64,000 nucleotides of DNA from an uncultured bacterium. Its GTDB lineage: Bacteria > Actinomycetota > Coriobacteriia > Coriobacteriales > Coriobacteriaceae. The DNA is taken from assembly GCA_905214105.1 (NCBI GenBank), contig CAJMKK010000005.1, positions 1 through 64,000 of the forward strand, given 5' to 3'. Shown one piece after another: positions 53,637 to 62,113 of this stretch (its first letter is position 1; each line of letters opens with the position of its first letter). The notes under the pieces were generated by a model. That model did not search any database. It was not told where the DNA came from and worked only from the letters and a program-made list of their open reading frames with translations. The position numbers and the translations under genes were made by a program.

Positions 53637-54800
53637 ATGTCGGAAAATATTGAGCAGCCGTTGCCCAGCACGTTTGAGGAGTTTAACGAGCAGCGCAAGG
53701 CGGCGTTTATTCGCGTCAAGGATTACAAGCAGGCGGGTAATCGCCTGATCGGTTTTCTGTGCAGCTACACGCCGCTCGAGATTATCGATGCCGCGGGGGC
53801 TGCGAGCGTGGCGCTGTGCGGCACGTCCGACGAGGTGATTCCCGAGGCCGAGAAGGTGCTGCCGGCAAACCTCTGCCCGCTCATCAAGTCGACGTACGGC
53901 TTTGCCTACTCGCAAAAGTGCCCGTTTACGTACTTTAGCGACATGATCATCGGCGAGACCACCTGCGACGGCAAGAAGAAGATGTACGAGCTACTCAACG
54001 AACTCAAGCGCACACACATTCTGCATCTTCCACAGGGTCGCGATCGCGCCTACGAGCGTGAAGGCTGGTACGAGGAATGCCGCCTGCTCAAGGAGGAGCT
54101 CGAGAACTTCTACGGCATTACGATTACTGATGACGACCTGCGCGCCGCCGTCCGACGCCGCAACCGTCTGCGTGCGGCACAGCTCGATATGTTCGCGCTG
54201 CAGGCCAACCAGCCTGCGGCCATGAGCGGCGTCGACCTGATGAGCACCATGTTTGCCGGTACGTTCAGCTTTGATATCGAGGCCTATACGCAGCAGCTGG
54301 AGCAAAAGGTTGTCAAGCTGCGCGAGGCTTACGACGCGGGCGAGCGCCCGGTTGCGGCGGATGCCAAGCGCATTCTGATTACCGGCTGCCCGGTGGGCGG
54401 CGTGATTAACAAGATCGGCCGCACCATCGAGTCCAACGGCGGCGTGGTCGTGTGTATGGATGACTGCTCGGGCGAGCGTACGGCGGCCATGATGATCGAC
54501 CCCGACGCACCCGACATTCTGCGCGCTATCGCCGATCGCTACCTGGACATCAACTGCTCGGTCATGACGCCCAACGACGGTCGTATGGAAAACACGCTGG
54601 CCATGTGCGAGAAGTATCATGTCGATGGCGTAGCGGAGAGCGTGCTGCAGGCGTGCCACACCTTTAACGTGGAGAGTGCGCGCATGCAGGAGGCCGTCGA
54701 GGGTGCGGGTATTCCGTATATGAAGATCGAGACCGACTACAGCAACGGCGACATGGGCCAGATTGAGACCCGCATCGCCGCCTTCATCGAAACCCTCTAG
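53637..54800 (+). CDS. Double-cubane-cluster reductase homologue (HgdB/YjiM family), copy 2
   Basis: This is a paralogue of the preceding gene (387 residues), with cysteines in [37 protein letters not shown] and MDDCSGERT. The start at 53637 has AGGAG 4 nt upstream and places [10 protein letters not shown] at the N terminus. The open frame to 53547 runs through the R1 hairpin and is not used. Two different subunits next to one activator may form a heterodimer as in HgdAB, or two separate enzymes. Sequence alone does not decide. Confidence 0.87.
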   Translation: MSENIEQPLPSTFEEFNEQRKAAFIRVKDYKQAGNRLIGFLCSYTPLEIIDAAGAASVALCGTSDEVIPEAEKVLPANLCPLIKSTYGFAYSQKCPFTYFSDMIIGETTCDGKKKMYELLNELKRTHILHLPQGRDRAYEREGWYEECRLLKEELENFYGITITDDDLRAAVRRRNRLRAAQLDMFALQANQPAAMSGVDLMSTMFAGTFSFDIEAYTQQLEQKVVKLREAYDAGERPVAADAKRILITGCPVGGVINKIGRTIESNGGVVVCMDDCSGERTAAMMIDPDAPDILRAIADRYLDINCSVMTPNDGRMENTLAMCEKYHVDGVAESVLQACHTFNVESARMQEAVEGAGIPYMKIETDYSNGDMGQIETRIAAFIETL

Positions 54801-54801
54801 C

Positions 54802-54895
54802 TTCCTCAGGCACCGGATCTTGCCTCTCAAACCGTCGCTTGCGTACCAAAGTACGCCGCGCTCCTCTTTCGGGGCAACCTCAGGCACCTGAGAAA
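54802..54895. repeat. Structured element R2 after reductase copy 2
   Basis: This begins 1 nt after the stop. It is closely similar to R1 (for example TCAAACCGTCGCTTGCGT is identical) and folds the same way: CTCAGG (54805-54810) with CCTGAG (54887-54892), a CA/CA loop, TTGCC/GGCAA, and an apical GCGTAC-CAAA-GTACGC. Relative to R1, one outer pair changes from C-G to T-A and one apical pair from G-T to A-T, so pairing is preserved. Confidence 0.85.
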
Positions 54896-54954
54896 CCTAG
54901 AGCTAAGGCGCCTGAACGCGCCGCTGTCTTTGATGTTTGGATTAGGAGAGAGCC

Positions 54955-55719
54955 ATGATAGGGATCGGGATCGATATCGGGTCTACGGCGGCTAAGGCTG
55001 CCGTGGTCGATGGGGAGGGTTCGGTGGCGTGGACGTGCGTGCAGCCCACCGGGTTCTCCTCGGTCGATGCTTCCGAGCGGCTGCGCGAGGCACTGGCAGC
55101 GGCCGGCTATGACGTGTGCGCCGACGATGCTCGCGTGGTCGCGACTGGCTACGGCCGTGTTGCCGTGCCCTATGCGCACAAGGTCGTGACCGAGATTACC
55201 TGCCATGGTGCCGGTGCCGTGCGCCTGTTTGGCGAGCAGGGCACGGTGATCGACGTGGGCGGTCAGGATACCAAGGTCATCCAACTCAAGGGTGGCCGCG
55301 TGGCCAAGTTTGCCATGAACGACAAGTGCGCCGCCGGCACGGGGCGCTTTTTGGAGATCATGGCCGACCGCCTGGGCATTTCCCAGCAGCAGATGGCCGA
55401 CCTGGCGCGTTCCGGCGAGCCTACCAAGATCAGCAGCATGTGCACGGTCTTTGCCGAAAGCGAGGTCATCAGCCTGATCGGTCGCGGTGAGCCGCGCGAG
55501 AACATCGCCCGTGGCGTGATCGACAGCGTCGTGTCGCGCGTGGCGACCATGGCCGGGCAGGCGGCGGGCGCCCCGTACTATCTGACCGGTGGTCTGTGCG
55601 AGAACGCTTACGTTGTGGAGCGGTTGGCCGCGCTGCTGGGGTCGTTGGTGACTACGTCGCCCCAGGCCCGCTTTGCAGGTGCCATCGGTGCGGCGATTCG
55701 CGCGCAGGCGCTCAATTAA
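54955..55719 (+). CDS. ATP-dependent activator of HgdB-type enzymes (HgdC/YjiL family)
   Basis: This is a 254-residue ASKHA-fold ATPase with a [4Fe-4S] cluster shared between two subunits. It has GIDIGSTAAKAAV (ATP phosphate loop), VIDVGGQDTKVI, and the two cluster cysteines in NDKCAAGTGRFLE and SSMCTVFAESEV. The family drives electrons into double-cubane or hydroxyacyl-CoA dehydratase partners. It is placed directly after both reductase genes. TTAGGAG lies upstream of the ATG. Confidence 0.93.
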   Translation: MIGIGIDIGSTAAKAAVVDGEGSVAWTCVQPTGFSSVDASERLREALAAAGYDVCADDARVVATGYGRVAVPYAHKVVTEITCHGAGAVRLFGEQGTVIDVGGQDTKVIQLKGGRVAKFAMNDKCAAGTGRFLEIMADRLGISQQQMADLARSGEPTKISSMCTVFAESEVISLIGRGEPRENIARGVIDSVVSRVATMAGQAAGAPYYLTGGLCENAYVVERLAALLGSLVTTSPQARFAGAIGAAIRAQALN

Positions 55720-55789
55720 TGCATCCGTCCCAGGCTCGCATTCATGCGTATACTGGGAGAAAATGAATGACCGATGAGAGGAGGAATCG

Positions 55790-56839
55790 ATGGCTGACGA
55801 TCAGATTAAGCTCACGTCTATGACTGCCGCGAGCGGTTGAGCCGCTAAGTTGGCTCCCGGAGCCCTCGCCCAGGTCCTGGGCGACTTACCCAATGTGCAT
55901 AACGACAACCTGCTCGTGGGGTTCGATACCTCCGACGATGCGAGCGTCTTTCGCGTAGGGGAGAACCTTGGCCTCGTGCAGTCCATCGACTTCTTCCCGC
56001 CGATGGTCGACGACCCGTTTCTGTTTGGCCAGATCGCCGCGGCCAACTCGCTTTCGGACATCTACGCCATGGGTGGGCGGCCGAGCCATGCCATGAACCT
56101 GCTGTGCATACCCAGCTGCCTGGGCGTTGAGGTTGCGGGGCAGATTTTGGCGGGCGGCGCCGACAAGTGCGTCGAGGCCGGCTGCGCCATCGCGGGCGGC
56201 CACACCATCAACGACGACGAGCCCAAGTACGGCCTGTCTGTGAGCGGCTTTGTCGCGCTCGACCGCATGCTCGCCAACAGCGGTGCGCACGCGGGCGATG
56301 TCCTGTTGCTGACCAAGGCGATCGGCTCTGGCATCATCACCACGGCCATTAAGGGTGAGCTCATCGGGCAGGACGAGGCCGCAGCCATGTTTGACTCGAT
56401 GCGCACCCTCAACGAGGCGCCGATTCGTCTGGCAGAGGGACTTGAGCTTCACGGCTGCACCGACATCACGGGCTTTGGCCTGATCGGGCATGCGTGCGAG
56501 ATGGCTGAGGGCTCGGGTGTGCAGGTTGAGCTTGCGTCGGGGGCGGTGCCGCTCTTTGACCAGGTGCTCGACATGGCGCGTCTGGGCATTATCCCCGCGG
56601 GCTCCTACCGCAACCAGGACTTCTTTGGCCCGCGCGTGGCTGCCGACGAGGACCTGGAGCCGGGCATGCTTGACGCGCTGTACGATCCGCAGACCTCGGG
56701 TGGTTTGCTCATCGCGGCGCCCGCGTGGGATGTGGATGAGCTTGCGCGCCGTCTGCATGCCGAGGGGCGCGTTGCCTCCGCCGTCGGTCGCGTGTGCGAG
56801 CCGGTGCCAGGCGGTCCTGCCGTCCACGTTGTCCGCTAG
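55790..56839 (+). CDS. selD: Selenide, water dikinase (selenoprotein, Sec17 at an in-frame UGA)
   Basis: SelD makes selenophosphate from selenide and ATP. An ATG at 55790 with AGAGGAGG upstream opens a frame MADDQIKLTSMTAASG, then TGA (55838-55840), then AAKLAPGALAQVLGDLP and the rest of a full SelD (349 residues in total). The UGA sits exactly where SelD has its catalytic Cys or Sec (SG[C/U]xxK), so it is read as selenocysteine. Later segments GGHTINDDEPKYGLSV and TDITGFGLIGHA are typical. A gene finder would start this gene too late, at 55850. It shows that the organism makes selenoproteins. Confidence 0.93.
55867..55883 (+). promoter_or_regulatory. Candidate bacterial SECIS hairpin in selD
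   Basis: CGCCCAG-GTC-CTGGGCG (7-bp stem, GGTC in the apical loop) lies 26 nt after the UGA. The apical GGUC resembles the E. coli fdhF SECIS loop, but the distance is longer than in fdhF, and a second small hairpin (GGCTC/GAGCC at 55852-55864) lies closer. Confidence 0.4.
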
Positions 56840-56862
56840 CCCGCACGTTTATGTAACTGTTT

Positions 56863-56880
56863 ACCGTTCTCTAGAACGGT
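56863..56880 (+). terminator. Hairpin between selD and yedF
   Basis: ACCGTTCT (56863-56870) pairs with AGAACGGT (56873-56880), followed by TTCTTT. This is a weak terminator or processing site inside the operon. Confidence 0.4.
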
Positions 56881-56900
56881 TCTTTCGAAAGGAATTTGCT

Positions 56901-57527
56901 ATGTCTACCAAGATTGAAGTCAATGCCATGGGCGATGCCTGCCCGCTGCCCGTCGTCAAGACGCTTAAGGCGCTCAAACAGCTTGATGGCGAGGGTGCCG
57001 TCGTGACCTCGGTCGATAACGAGACCGCCGTCAAGAACATCTCCAAGATGGCGCAGGAAAAGGGCTGCACGGCCTCGGTCGAGAAGATCTCGGATGCCGA
57101 GTGGCACGTGACCGTCACGACCGCCGGTGCCGTGGCCGTTGCGGACCCCGAGCAGGACGGTGCCGCTTTCTGCGACGCCAGCGCCGGCAAGGGCAAACTC
57201 GTCATTTCCGTCTACACCGACTGCATGGGCCGCGGCGACGACGAGCTGGGCCACAAGCTCATGAAGGCCTTCATCTTTGCCGTGACGCAGCAGGAGGAGC
57301 TGCCCGCGACTATGCTGTTCTACAACGGCGGTGCCAAGCTCACCGTCGAGGGCTCTCCGGTGCTCGACGACCTGAAGGGCCTGGCCGAGCAGGGTGTCGA
57401 GATTCTCACCTGCGGTACCTGCCTCGACCACTATGGCATTAAAGACCAGCTTGCGGTGGGCGAGGTCACCAACATGTACGTGATCGTGGAGAAGATGGAG
57501 CAGGCCGTGCGCGTCGTGCGCCCGTAG
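56901..57527 (+). CDS. yedF: Selenium metabolism protein YedF
   Basis: The 208-residue protein is a two-domain YedF. Residues 1-75 are a TusA-like sulfurtransferase domain with the conserved cysteine in GDACPLPVVKTLKAL. Residues about 95-208 are a DsrE-like domain with GRGDDELGHKLMKAF and EILTCGTCLDHYG. YedF of this form is found with selenium-utilising systems. A role in carrying selenium is suspected but not proven. GAAAGGA precedes the ATG. Confidence 0.92.
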   Translation: MSTKIEVNAMGDACPLPVVKTLKALKQLDGEGAVVTSVDNETAVKNISKMAQEKGCTASVEKISDAEWHVTVTTAGAVAVADPEQDGAAFCDASAGKGKLVISVYTDCMGRGDDELGHKLMKAFIFAVTQQEELPATMLFYNGGAKLTVEGSPVLDDLKGLAEQGVEILTCGTCLDHYGIKDQLAVGEVTNMYVIVEKMEQAVRVVRP

Positions 57528-57546
57528 CGTATTGGTTGGAGTTGCC

Positions 57547-57798
57547 ATGAGGGAGAAGCGCGCGGCGCTTGTCATCACGTTTCCCACCACGGCGGCCGCC
57601 ATGGGCTGCGAGTCCCTGTGCATTGAGCGCGGCCTTCCCGGGCGAACGATTCCCGTGCCCGGGGAGATCGCTGCCGGCTGCGGTCTGGCGTGGAAGGCGT
57701 TGCCTGCCGATGAGGAGCTGCTGCGCAGCGAGCTTGCCGCGGCGGGCGTTCCCACCGAGGGCTATACCGTGATTGATATGTGGGAGGTCGTGCGATGA
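57547..57798 (+). CDS. DUF3343 protein (putative Se/S carrier-like)
   Basis: This is an 83-residue protein of the DUF3343 family, small alpha-beta proteins that occur beside yedF and selD. It has ALVITFPTTAAAMGCESLCIERGLPGRTIPVPGEI with two cysteines, and CGLAWKA with a third. It has been proposed to carry sulfur or selenium. TTGGAG precedes the ATG, and the last 4 nt (ATGA) overlap the next gene. Confidence 0.88.
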   Translation: MREKRAALVITFPTTAAAMGCESLCIERGLPGRTIPVPGEIAAGCGLAWKALPADEELLRSELAAAGVPTEGYTVIDMWEVVR

Positions 57799-58934
57799 TC
57801 TACCTGGATAACGCGGCGACGACCATGCACAAGCCGCAGACGGTCATCGATGCCGTGGTGCAGGCGATGTGCTCGCTCGGCAATGCCGGGCGCGGCGCCA
57901 CGTCGGGCGCCCTCGATGCCGCTCGTACGATTCACGGTTGCCGTGCCAAGCTCGCGCGCCTTTTAGGTTGCCCGAGGGCGGACCATGTGTGCTTTACGCC
58001 CAACTCCACCGCGGCGCTCAACACCGTCATCAATGGCGTGGTGCGCCCCGGCGACCGCGTGGTCACAACGGTGCTTGAGCACAACTCCGTGCTACGTCCG
58101 CTCAACCGCCTGGCGGCAGAGCAGGGCGTGACCGTTGAGCATGCGGGCTGCGACGCGAACGGCGTGCTCGACTACGACGATCTCGGTCGGTTGGTCACGC
58201 CGGGCACGCGTGCTGTGGTGGTGACGCACGCCTCCAATGTGACCGGCAACGCGGTCGACGTTTCGCGTGTGGCTGCCATCGCGCATGCGGCCGGCGCGCT
58301 GGTGATCGTCGACGCCTCGCAGTCTGCCGGCACGGCGCATATCGATATGCAGGCCATGGGGCTCGATGTGGTGTGTTTTACCGGCCACAAGGGGCTCATG
58401 GGTCCGCAGGGGACCGGCGGCCTGGCCGTGGCGGAGGGCATTGACGTGGCTCCGTGGGCCATGGGCGGCACGGGCGTGCACAGCTTCGATGCGCTGCAGC
58501 CGCTTGGGTGGCCCACGCGCCTTGAGGCGGGCACGCTCAACGGCCACGGCATCGCGGGACTTTCCGCAGGTCTCGACTTTATCGAGGCGCAAGGCGGGGT
58601 CGAGGCGATTGCGGCGCATGAGCGTGCGCTCGCTGATCGCTTTCACGCCGGTGTACGCGAGATTCCAGGGATTAAGCTCTACGGTGCGTTTGACCAGCCC
58701 GTGCGCTCGGCGATCGTCTCACTCAACGTGGGTGATATCGACTCTGCCGAGATCTCGGACGCGCTCATGCAAGGGTGGGGGATTGCGACGCGCCCCGGCG
58801 CCCATTGCGCTCCGCTCATGCACCGCGCGCTCGGGACCGAGCGCCAGGGTGTCGTTCGCTTCTCGTTTGGGTATTTCAACACGGACGAGGAAGTCGACAC
58901 CGCGATTGACGCTTTGCGCGATTTAGCCTGCTAG
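57795..58934 (+). CDS. Class V aminotransferase / cysteine desulfurase-like protein (EF2568 type)
   Basis: The 379-residue PLP enzyme resembles cysteine desulfurases and selenocysteine lyases. IYLDNAATTMHKP at the start, the PLP lysine in CFTGHKGLMGPQG, and the active-site cysteine in RPGAHCAPLMHRAL. EF2568-type members occur with selD and yedF in bacteria with selenium-dependent molybdenum hydroxylases. It may supply selenide or sulfide. GGGAGG precedes the ATG, which overlaps the DUF3343 stop. A strong terminator ends the operon. Confidence 0.9.
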   Translation: MIYLDNAATTMHKPQTVIDAVVQAMCSLGNAGRGATSGALDAARTIHGCRAKLARLLGCPRADHVCFTPNSTAALNTVINGVVRPGDRVVTTVLEHNSVLRPLNRLAAEQGVTVEHAGCDANGVLDYDDLGRLVTPGTRAVVVTHASNVTGNAVDVSRVAAIAHAAGALVIVDASQSAGTAHIDMQAMGLDVVCFTGHKGLMGPQGTGGLAVAEGIDVAPWAMGGTGVHSFDALQPLGWPTRLEAGTLNGHGIAGLSAGLDFIEAQGGVEAIAAHERALADRFHAGVREIPGIKLYGAFDQPVRSAIVSLNVGDIDSAEISDALMQGWGIATRPGAHCAPLMHRALGTERQGVVRFSFGYFNTDEEVDTAIDALRDLAC

Positions 58935-58948
58935 AGCGTATATACTTG

Positions 58949-58978
58949 CGGGACGGGTCTTTTGCCCGTCCCGTTTTT
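58949..58978 (+). terminator. Intrinsic terminator ending the selenium operon
   Basis: CGGGACGGG (58949-58957) pairs perfectly with CCCGTCCCG (58965-58973), followed by TTTTT. Confidence 0.92.
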
Positions 58979-59001
58979 GTTTCGACCCGAAAGGTGTGCC
59001 T

Positions 59002-60360
59002 ATGGCTTCATCCGCCCCGCGCGGTCTGCGTTCCGACCATGTCGTTACCGTCGGCATTGCGCTGTTCTCGATGCTCTTTGGCGCCGGTAACCTCATCATT
59101 CCGCCGCTGCTGGCACTTCAGGCCGGCACGGCCACGCCGCTTGCCATGATCGGCTTTTTGATTGCCGCTATCGGTCTGCCCGTCATGGGCTTTATCGCCG
59201 TCGCGCTCGCCGGAACGGCGCGCGAGCTTGCCGGTCGCGTGCACCCAAAGTTTGGCGAATTCTTTGTTGCAGCGGTCTACCTGGCCATCGGTCCGTGCCT
59301 GGCCATTCCGCGCACAAGCTCTACGGCGTTTGAAATGCTGGTGCCGCTGCTACCCGAGGGTGTTTCGCTCGGCACGGCACGTCTGGTGTTTGCGATTGGG
59401 TTCTTCGTCGTCGCGTTTGTGCTCACGCTGCGCCCGGGTGTCATCACACGCGTGCTCGGTCGCATTACGGGTCCCGCGCTCATTGCGCTCATCGTGCTGG
59501 TCGTGGGCGCTGCCGTGATCTCGCCGCTGGGATCGGCTGCCGCGCCTCAGGCTCCCTACGATGCAGGCGCCGCCGTGCAGGGCTTTCTGACTGGCTATCA
59601 GACCATGGACCTGCTCGCGTCGCTCGCCTTCGGCATCATCATCGCCGAGACCATCCACGAGTTGGGTGTTACCGATGACAAGCGCGTGGCCTTTGAAATT
59701 TCGCGCTCCGGTGTGATCGCCGGCGTGCTCATGGCCATCATCTATTGCGGCTTGGCACTTGCCGGTATGCAGCTCGGCACCGTGATGCCCGACGCCACCA
59801 ACGGCGCTGCAATCCTTGCTCGTTCGGCCTCCATGCACTTTGGCCTTGCCGGCACGGTTGTGGTATTTGCGATTTTCTTCCTCGCCTGCATGAACGTGTG
59901 CATCGGCCTCATCAGCTGCTGCTCGCGCTACTTCTGCGAGACGTATGTGGTCGAAGGGGGAGCAGAGGCTTCTGAGGAGGCCATGCGCCGCCCCTTTGCG
60001 GTTCTCGCCTTTGTGTTCGCGGCGTTTTCGTGCGTGCTCTCCAACGTGGGCCTCGACGTGATTCTTATGTTCTCGGTGCCTATGCTCAATGCTTTGTATC
60101 CCGTTGCCATCGTGCTGGTACTGATGGGCCTGGTGCACGGCTTTTGCGACGCTCATCCGCAGGTGTGGGTCTGGGTCGGCGGCGTGGTCGCGGTGCAGAG
60201 CGTGATCACTTCGGTCCGCGATGCATTCTTTGCGGGCGCGTGGCTGCCGTTCGATGCATTGCCCCTGGCAGATATCGGTGCTGCGTGGGCACCGGTTGCC
60301 GTGGTGGCGTTTGTGATCGGTTTGCTCCATAGTCGTTTTGTCGCACATTCGAGGAGCTAG
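59002..60360 (+). CDS. brnQ: Branched-chain amino acid transport system II carrier protein
   Basis: BrnQ is a sodium- or proton-coupled importer of leucine, isoleucine and valine. The 452-residue protein has about twelve hydrophobic segments and the family signatures ALFSMLFGAGNLIIPP at the N terminus, AIGPCLAIPRTSSTAFEM and TGYQTMDLLASLAFG. AAAGG lies 7 nt before the ATG at 59002. It is monocistronic between the selenium operon terminator and the tRNA promoter. Confidence 0.93.
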   Translation: MASSAPRGLRSDHVVTVGIALFSMLFGAGNLIIPPLLALQAGTATPLAMIGFLIAAIGLPVMGFIAVALAGTARELAGRVHPKFGEFFVAAVYLAIGPCLAIPRTSSTAFEMLVPLLPEGVSLGTARLVFAIGFFVVAFVLTLRPGVITRVLGRITGPALIALIVLVVGAAVISPLGSAAAPQAPYDAGAAVQGFLTGYQTMDLLASLAFGIIIAETIHELGVTDDKRVAFEISRSGVIAGVLMAIIYCGLALAGMQLGTVMPDATNGAAILARSASMHFGLAGTVVVFAIFFLACMNVCIGLISCCSRYFCETYVVEGGAEASEEAMRRPFAVLAFVFAAFSCVLSNVGLDVILMFSVPMLNALYPVAIVLVLMGLVHGFCDAHPQVWVWVGGVVAVQSVITSVRDAFFAGAWLPFDALPLADIGAAWAPVAVVAFVIGLLHSRFVAHSRS

Positions 60361-60371
60361 GGTTTCTGCGC

Positions 60372-60400
60372 TTGCACAGGTGGGGAGTCTCCCCTATAAT
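60372..60400 (+). promoter_or_regulatory. Promoter of the tRNA pair
   Basis: TTGCAC (60372-60377), a 17-nt spacer, and TATAAT (60395-60400), 52 nt before tRNA-Pro. Confidence 0.75.
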
Positions 60401-60451
60401 TTCCTTCGCTTTGGGACACGCAAGGTTTAGACCTTAGCTGCTCAACACCTT

Positions 60452-60528
60452 CGGGACGTGGCGCAGTTTGGTAGCGCGCCTGCTTTGGGAGCAGGATGTC
60501 GCAGGTTCAAATCCTGTCGTCCCGACCA
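60452..60528 (+). tRNA. tRNA-Pro (anticodon TGG)
   Basis: This 77-nt cloverleaf has acceptor arms CGGGACG and CGTCCCG, anticodon loop TTTGGGA (TGG), T arm GCAGGTTCAAATCCTGT and an encoded CCA end. Confidence 0.96.
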
Positions 60529-60534
60529 TATCTT

Positions 60535-60608
60535 GCGGGCGTAGTTCAATGGTAGAACCCCAGCCTTCCAAGCTGATGACGCGGGTTCGATTCCCGTCGC
60601 CCGCTCCA
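60535..60608 (+). tRNA. tRNA-Gly (anticodon TCC)
   Basis: This 74-nt cloverleaf has acceptor arms GCGGGCG and CGCCCGC, anticodon loop CTTCCAA (TCC), T arm GCGGGTTCGATTCCCGT and an encoded CCA. It lies 6 nt after tRNA-Pro, in the same transcript. Confidence 0.96.
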
Positions 60609-60621
60609 TTAGATAGACGAA

Positions 60622-60655
60622 CGGCTCTGGCTCCTTTTGGGATCAGAGCTGTTTT
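60622..60655 (+). terminator. Terminator of the tRNA pair
   Basis: CGGCTCTGGCTCC (60622-60634) pairs with GGGATCAGAGCTG (60639-60651) with wobbles and one mismatch, followed by TTTT. Confidence 0.7.
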
Positions 60656-60686
60656 CATATACATGCCGGGACCCCACATCCCCTCC

Positions 60687-60757
60687 TAAGTTGCGGTGAA
60701 ATAGTTCCTGGATTAGCCACAAAAGCTGTTATCCAGGAACTATTTCACCGCAACTTA
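60687..60757. repeat. TTGCGGTG-family hairpin, copy 3 (perfect 27-bp stem)
   Basis: 60687-60713 pairs perfectly with 60731-60757 around a 17-nt loop, the same stem and loop sizes as copy 2 at 43600. The outer 18 nt are identical to copy 2, and the inner 9 (TTCCTGGAT) are different. Confidence 0.95.
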
Positions 60758-60818
60758 TTGAGGCCGAGCGGGCTGGGTCGATGATGGGTTCTGTTGTCGA
60801 GATGATGAGGGCAGCCGG

Positions 60819-61814
60819 TCAGGAGTCTGCGTAGGGTTTTGTGGTTGGTATACCGTAGCCGCGCATCATGGAGCCGAGCGCTTTGACATCGTAGGTGTCT
60901 GAGAGTTTGAAATGAATGACGTTGTGGCCCATGGCACGTAGGTTCGCGTCGCGCATGAGGGCAGCTCGATAGGTTTTTGCCGCAGTATGTTCCGGATCAT
61001 TTTGGGCATCGTCCTCAAACTTGCCTAGTCCATGCAGCTCAGCCAGCACCCAAGAGCCGTTTGGCATCTGCCAGCCGTAATCGGCCAAATAATAGCCGGC
61101 GTTTCCCGGTCGAGTGATTTCAACCTGAAGTTCGGGAGCGGCAACTCCCGCCAGAATCATTGCCGCCCGTGCCTCGGATTCTCCACCGTTATCCGATCTG
61201 CCATCCATGTGTTCAAAAACGTCAAATGCGCGCGCGATGCCGTGCAGTCCGCGGCAGTTCGCTTGTGCATATGCACGCAATTCTTCACGCTCGACACCGT
61301 ACTCACGAGCCAACCCGTCGACATAGCCTAGTGCATATCGAAAAGCGCTCGTTCGGGCGATGTCGACCACCGTGCGATATGGATCCGTTAACGAAAACGG
61401 GCCGAGCTGCCATACGTCGCCCGACCGCCAGCGTCGGTATTCAACGAATTCGTACATATCGCGTCTGGTGGAACGCGGCAGCAGCACTTGCACCTTGTCG
61501 AGAAGCGAATATGCAGAACCGATGCCATAGAGCAGTGCCGCCGTTGCTCCACAAAATACGGCATCCGGTTCAACGACCGCAATAGCGGATGCCAGCTGAA
61601 AGATTCGATCTTCTATACCAAGGTCATTCCAATATGCAGGGTCGGCATATACGTGGTTATAGAGTCGAACGACCAATTGTTTTTTCATGAGTGCGTAGGC
61701 GCAACGTTCATCCCATTTTTCCGTAGCTACAAACAGTCGTCCGTCATGATGAGCCTCGAATATCGAGAAGAATAGCTTTACCTGTGGTTTAGTACAGCGG
61801 TCATCGTTACTCAT
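60819..61814 (-). CDS. AbiEi-like / DUF559-type protein with PD-(D/E)xK fold
   Basis: The 331-residue protein resembles actinobacterial proteins with an AbiEi-like N-terminal region (here VRLYNHVYADPAYW and FCGATAALLYGIGSA) and a C-terminal restriction-endonuclease-like domain. In the latter, SEARAAMILAGV, LADYGWQMPNGSWVLAELHGLGKFEDD gives a D...E-x-H...K arrangement typical of PD-(D/E)xK enzymes. No partner toxin gene is adjacent. Function is unknown. The start at 61814 is the ATG after GGGG; a TTG at 61826 is possible. Confidence 0.65.
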   Translation of the reverse strand: MSNDDRCTKPQVKLFFSIFEAHHDGRLFVATEKWDERCAYALMKKQLVVRLYNHVYADPAYWNDLGIEDRIFQLASAIAVVEPDAVFCGATAALLYGIGSAYSLLDKVQVLLPRSTRRDMYEFVEYRRWRSGDVWQLGPFSLTDPYRTVVDIARTSAFRYALGYVDGLAREYGVEREELRAYAQANCRGLHGIARAFDVFEHMDGRSDNGGESEARAAMILAGVAAPELQVEITRPGNAGYYLADYGWQMPNGSWVLAELHGLGKFEDDAQNDPEHTAAKTYRAALMRDANLRAMGHNVIHFKLSDTYDVKALGSMMRGYGIPTTKPYADS

Positions 61815-62000
61815 TGGCGACCCCAAGGCATTGAGAGGGAACGAATGACATCAAGCTATCGCATATTCATTCTGTCGGACCTTGCCATGAACTGACCAAA
61901 AGCTTGACGGTGCAGGTCAGGAGCTTATAACGGAGCTGGGCACATCGGCAAACGGTCGATAATGGCCTTTCGACGGTATTAAAACCTGCCCTTAAAAAAA

Positions 62001-62065
62001 GTTGCGGTGAAATAGTTCCTGAAAAGCTCGAATAAGCCTAAATCTAGGAACTATTTCACCGCAAC
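62001..62065. repeat. TTGCGGTG-family hairpin, copy 4 (20-bp stem)
   Basis: 62001-62020 pairs perfectly with 62046-62065 around a 25-nt loop. The stem equals the outer part of copy 3, including AGTTCCT. It lies in the 299-nt gap between the AbiEi-like gene and the PIN gene. The rest of that gap (61815-62000) shows no gene. Confidence 0.93.
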
Positions 62066-62113
62066 CTAGGTAGGGGATGAGGCTGAGGGGCGGGCGATGC
62101 CGTTGCCTGCCGG

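Noticed and set aside
55838..55840. Stop codon making selD a pseudogene or giving it a late start at 55850
   Set aside because: The UGA is at the catalytic Sec/Cys position, with an SD and a proper N terminus upstream, so it is read as selenocysteine.
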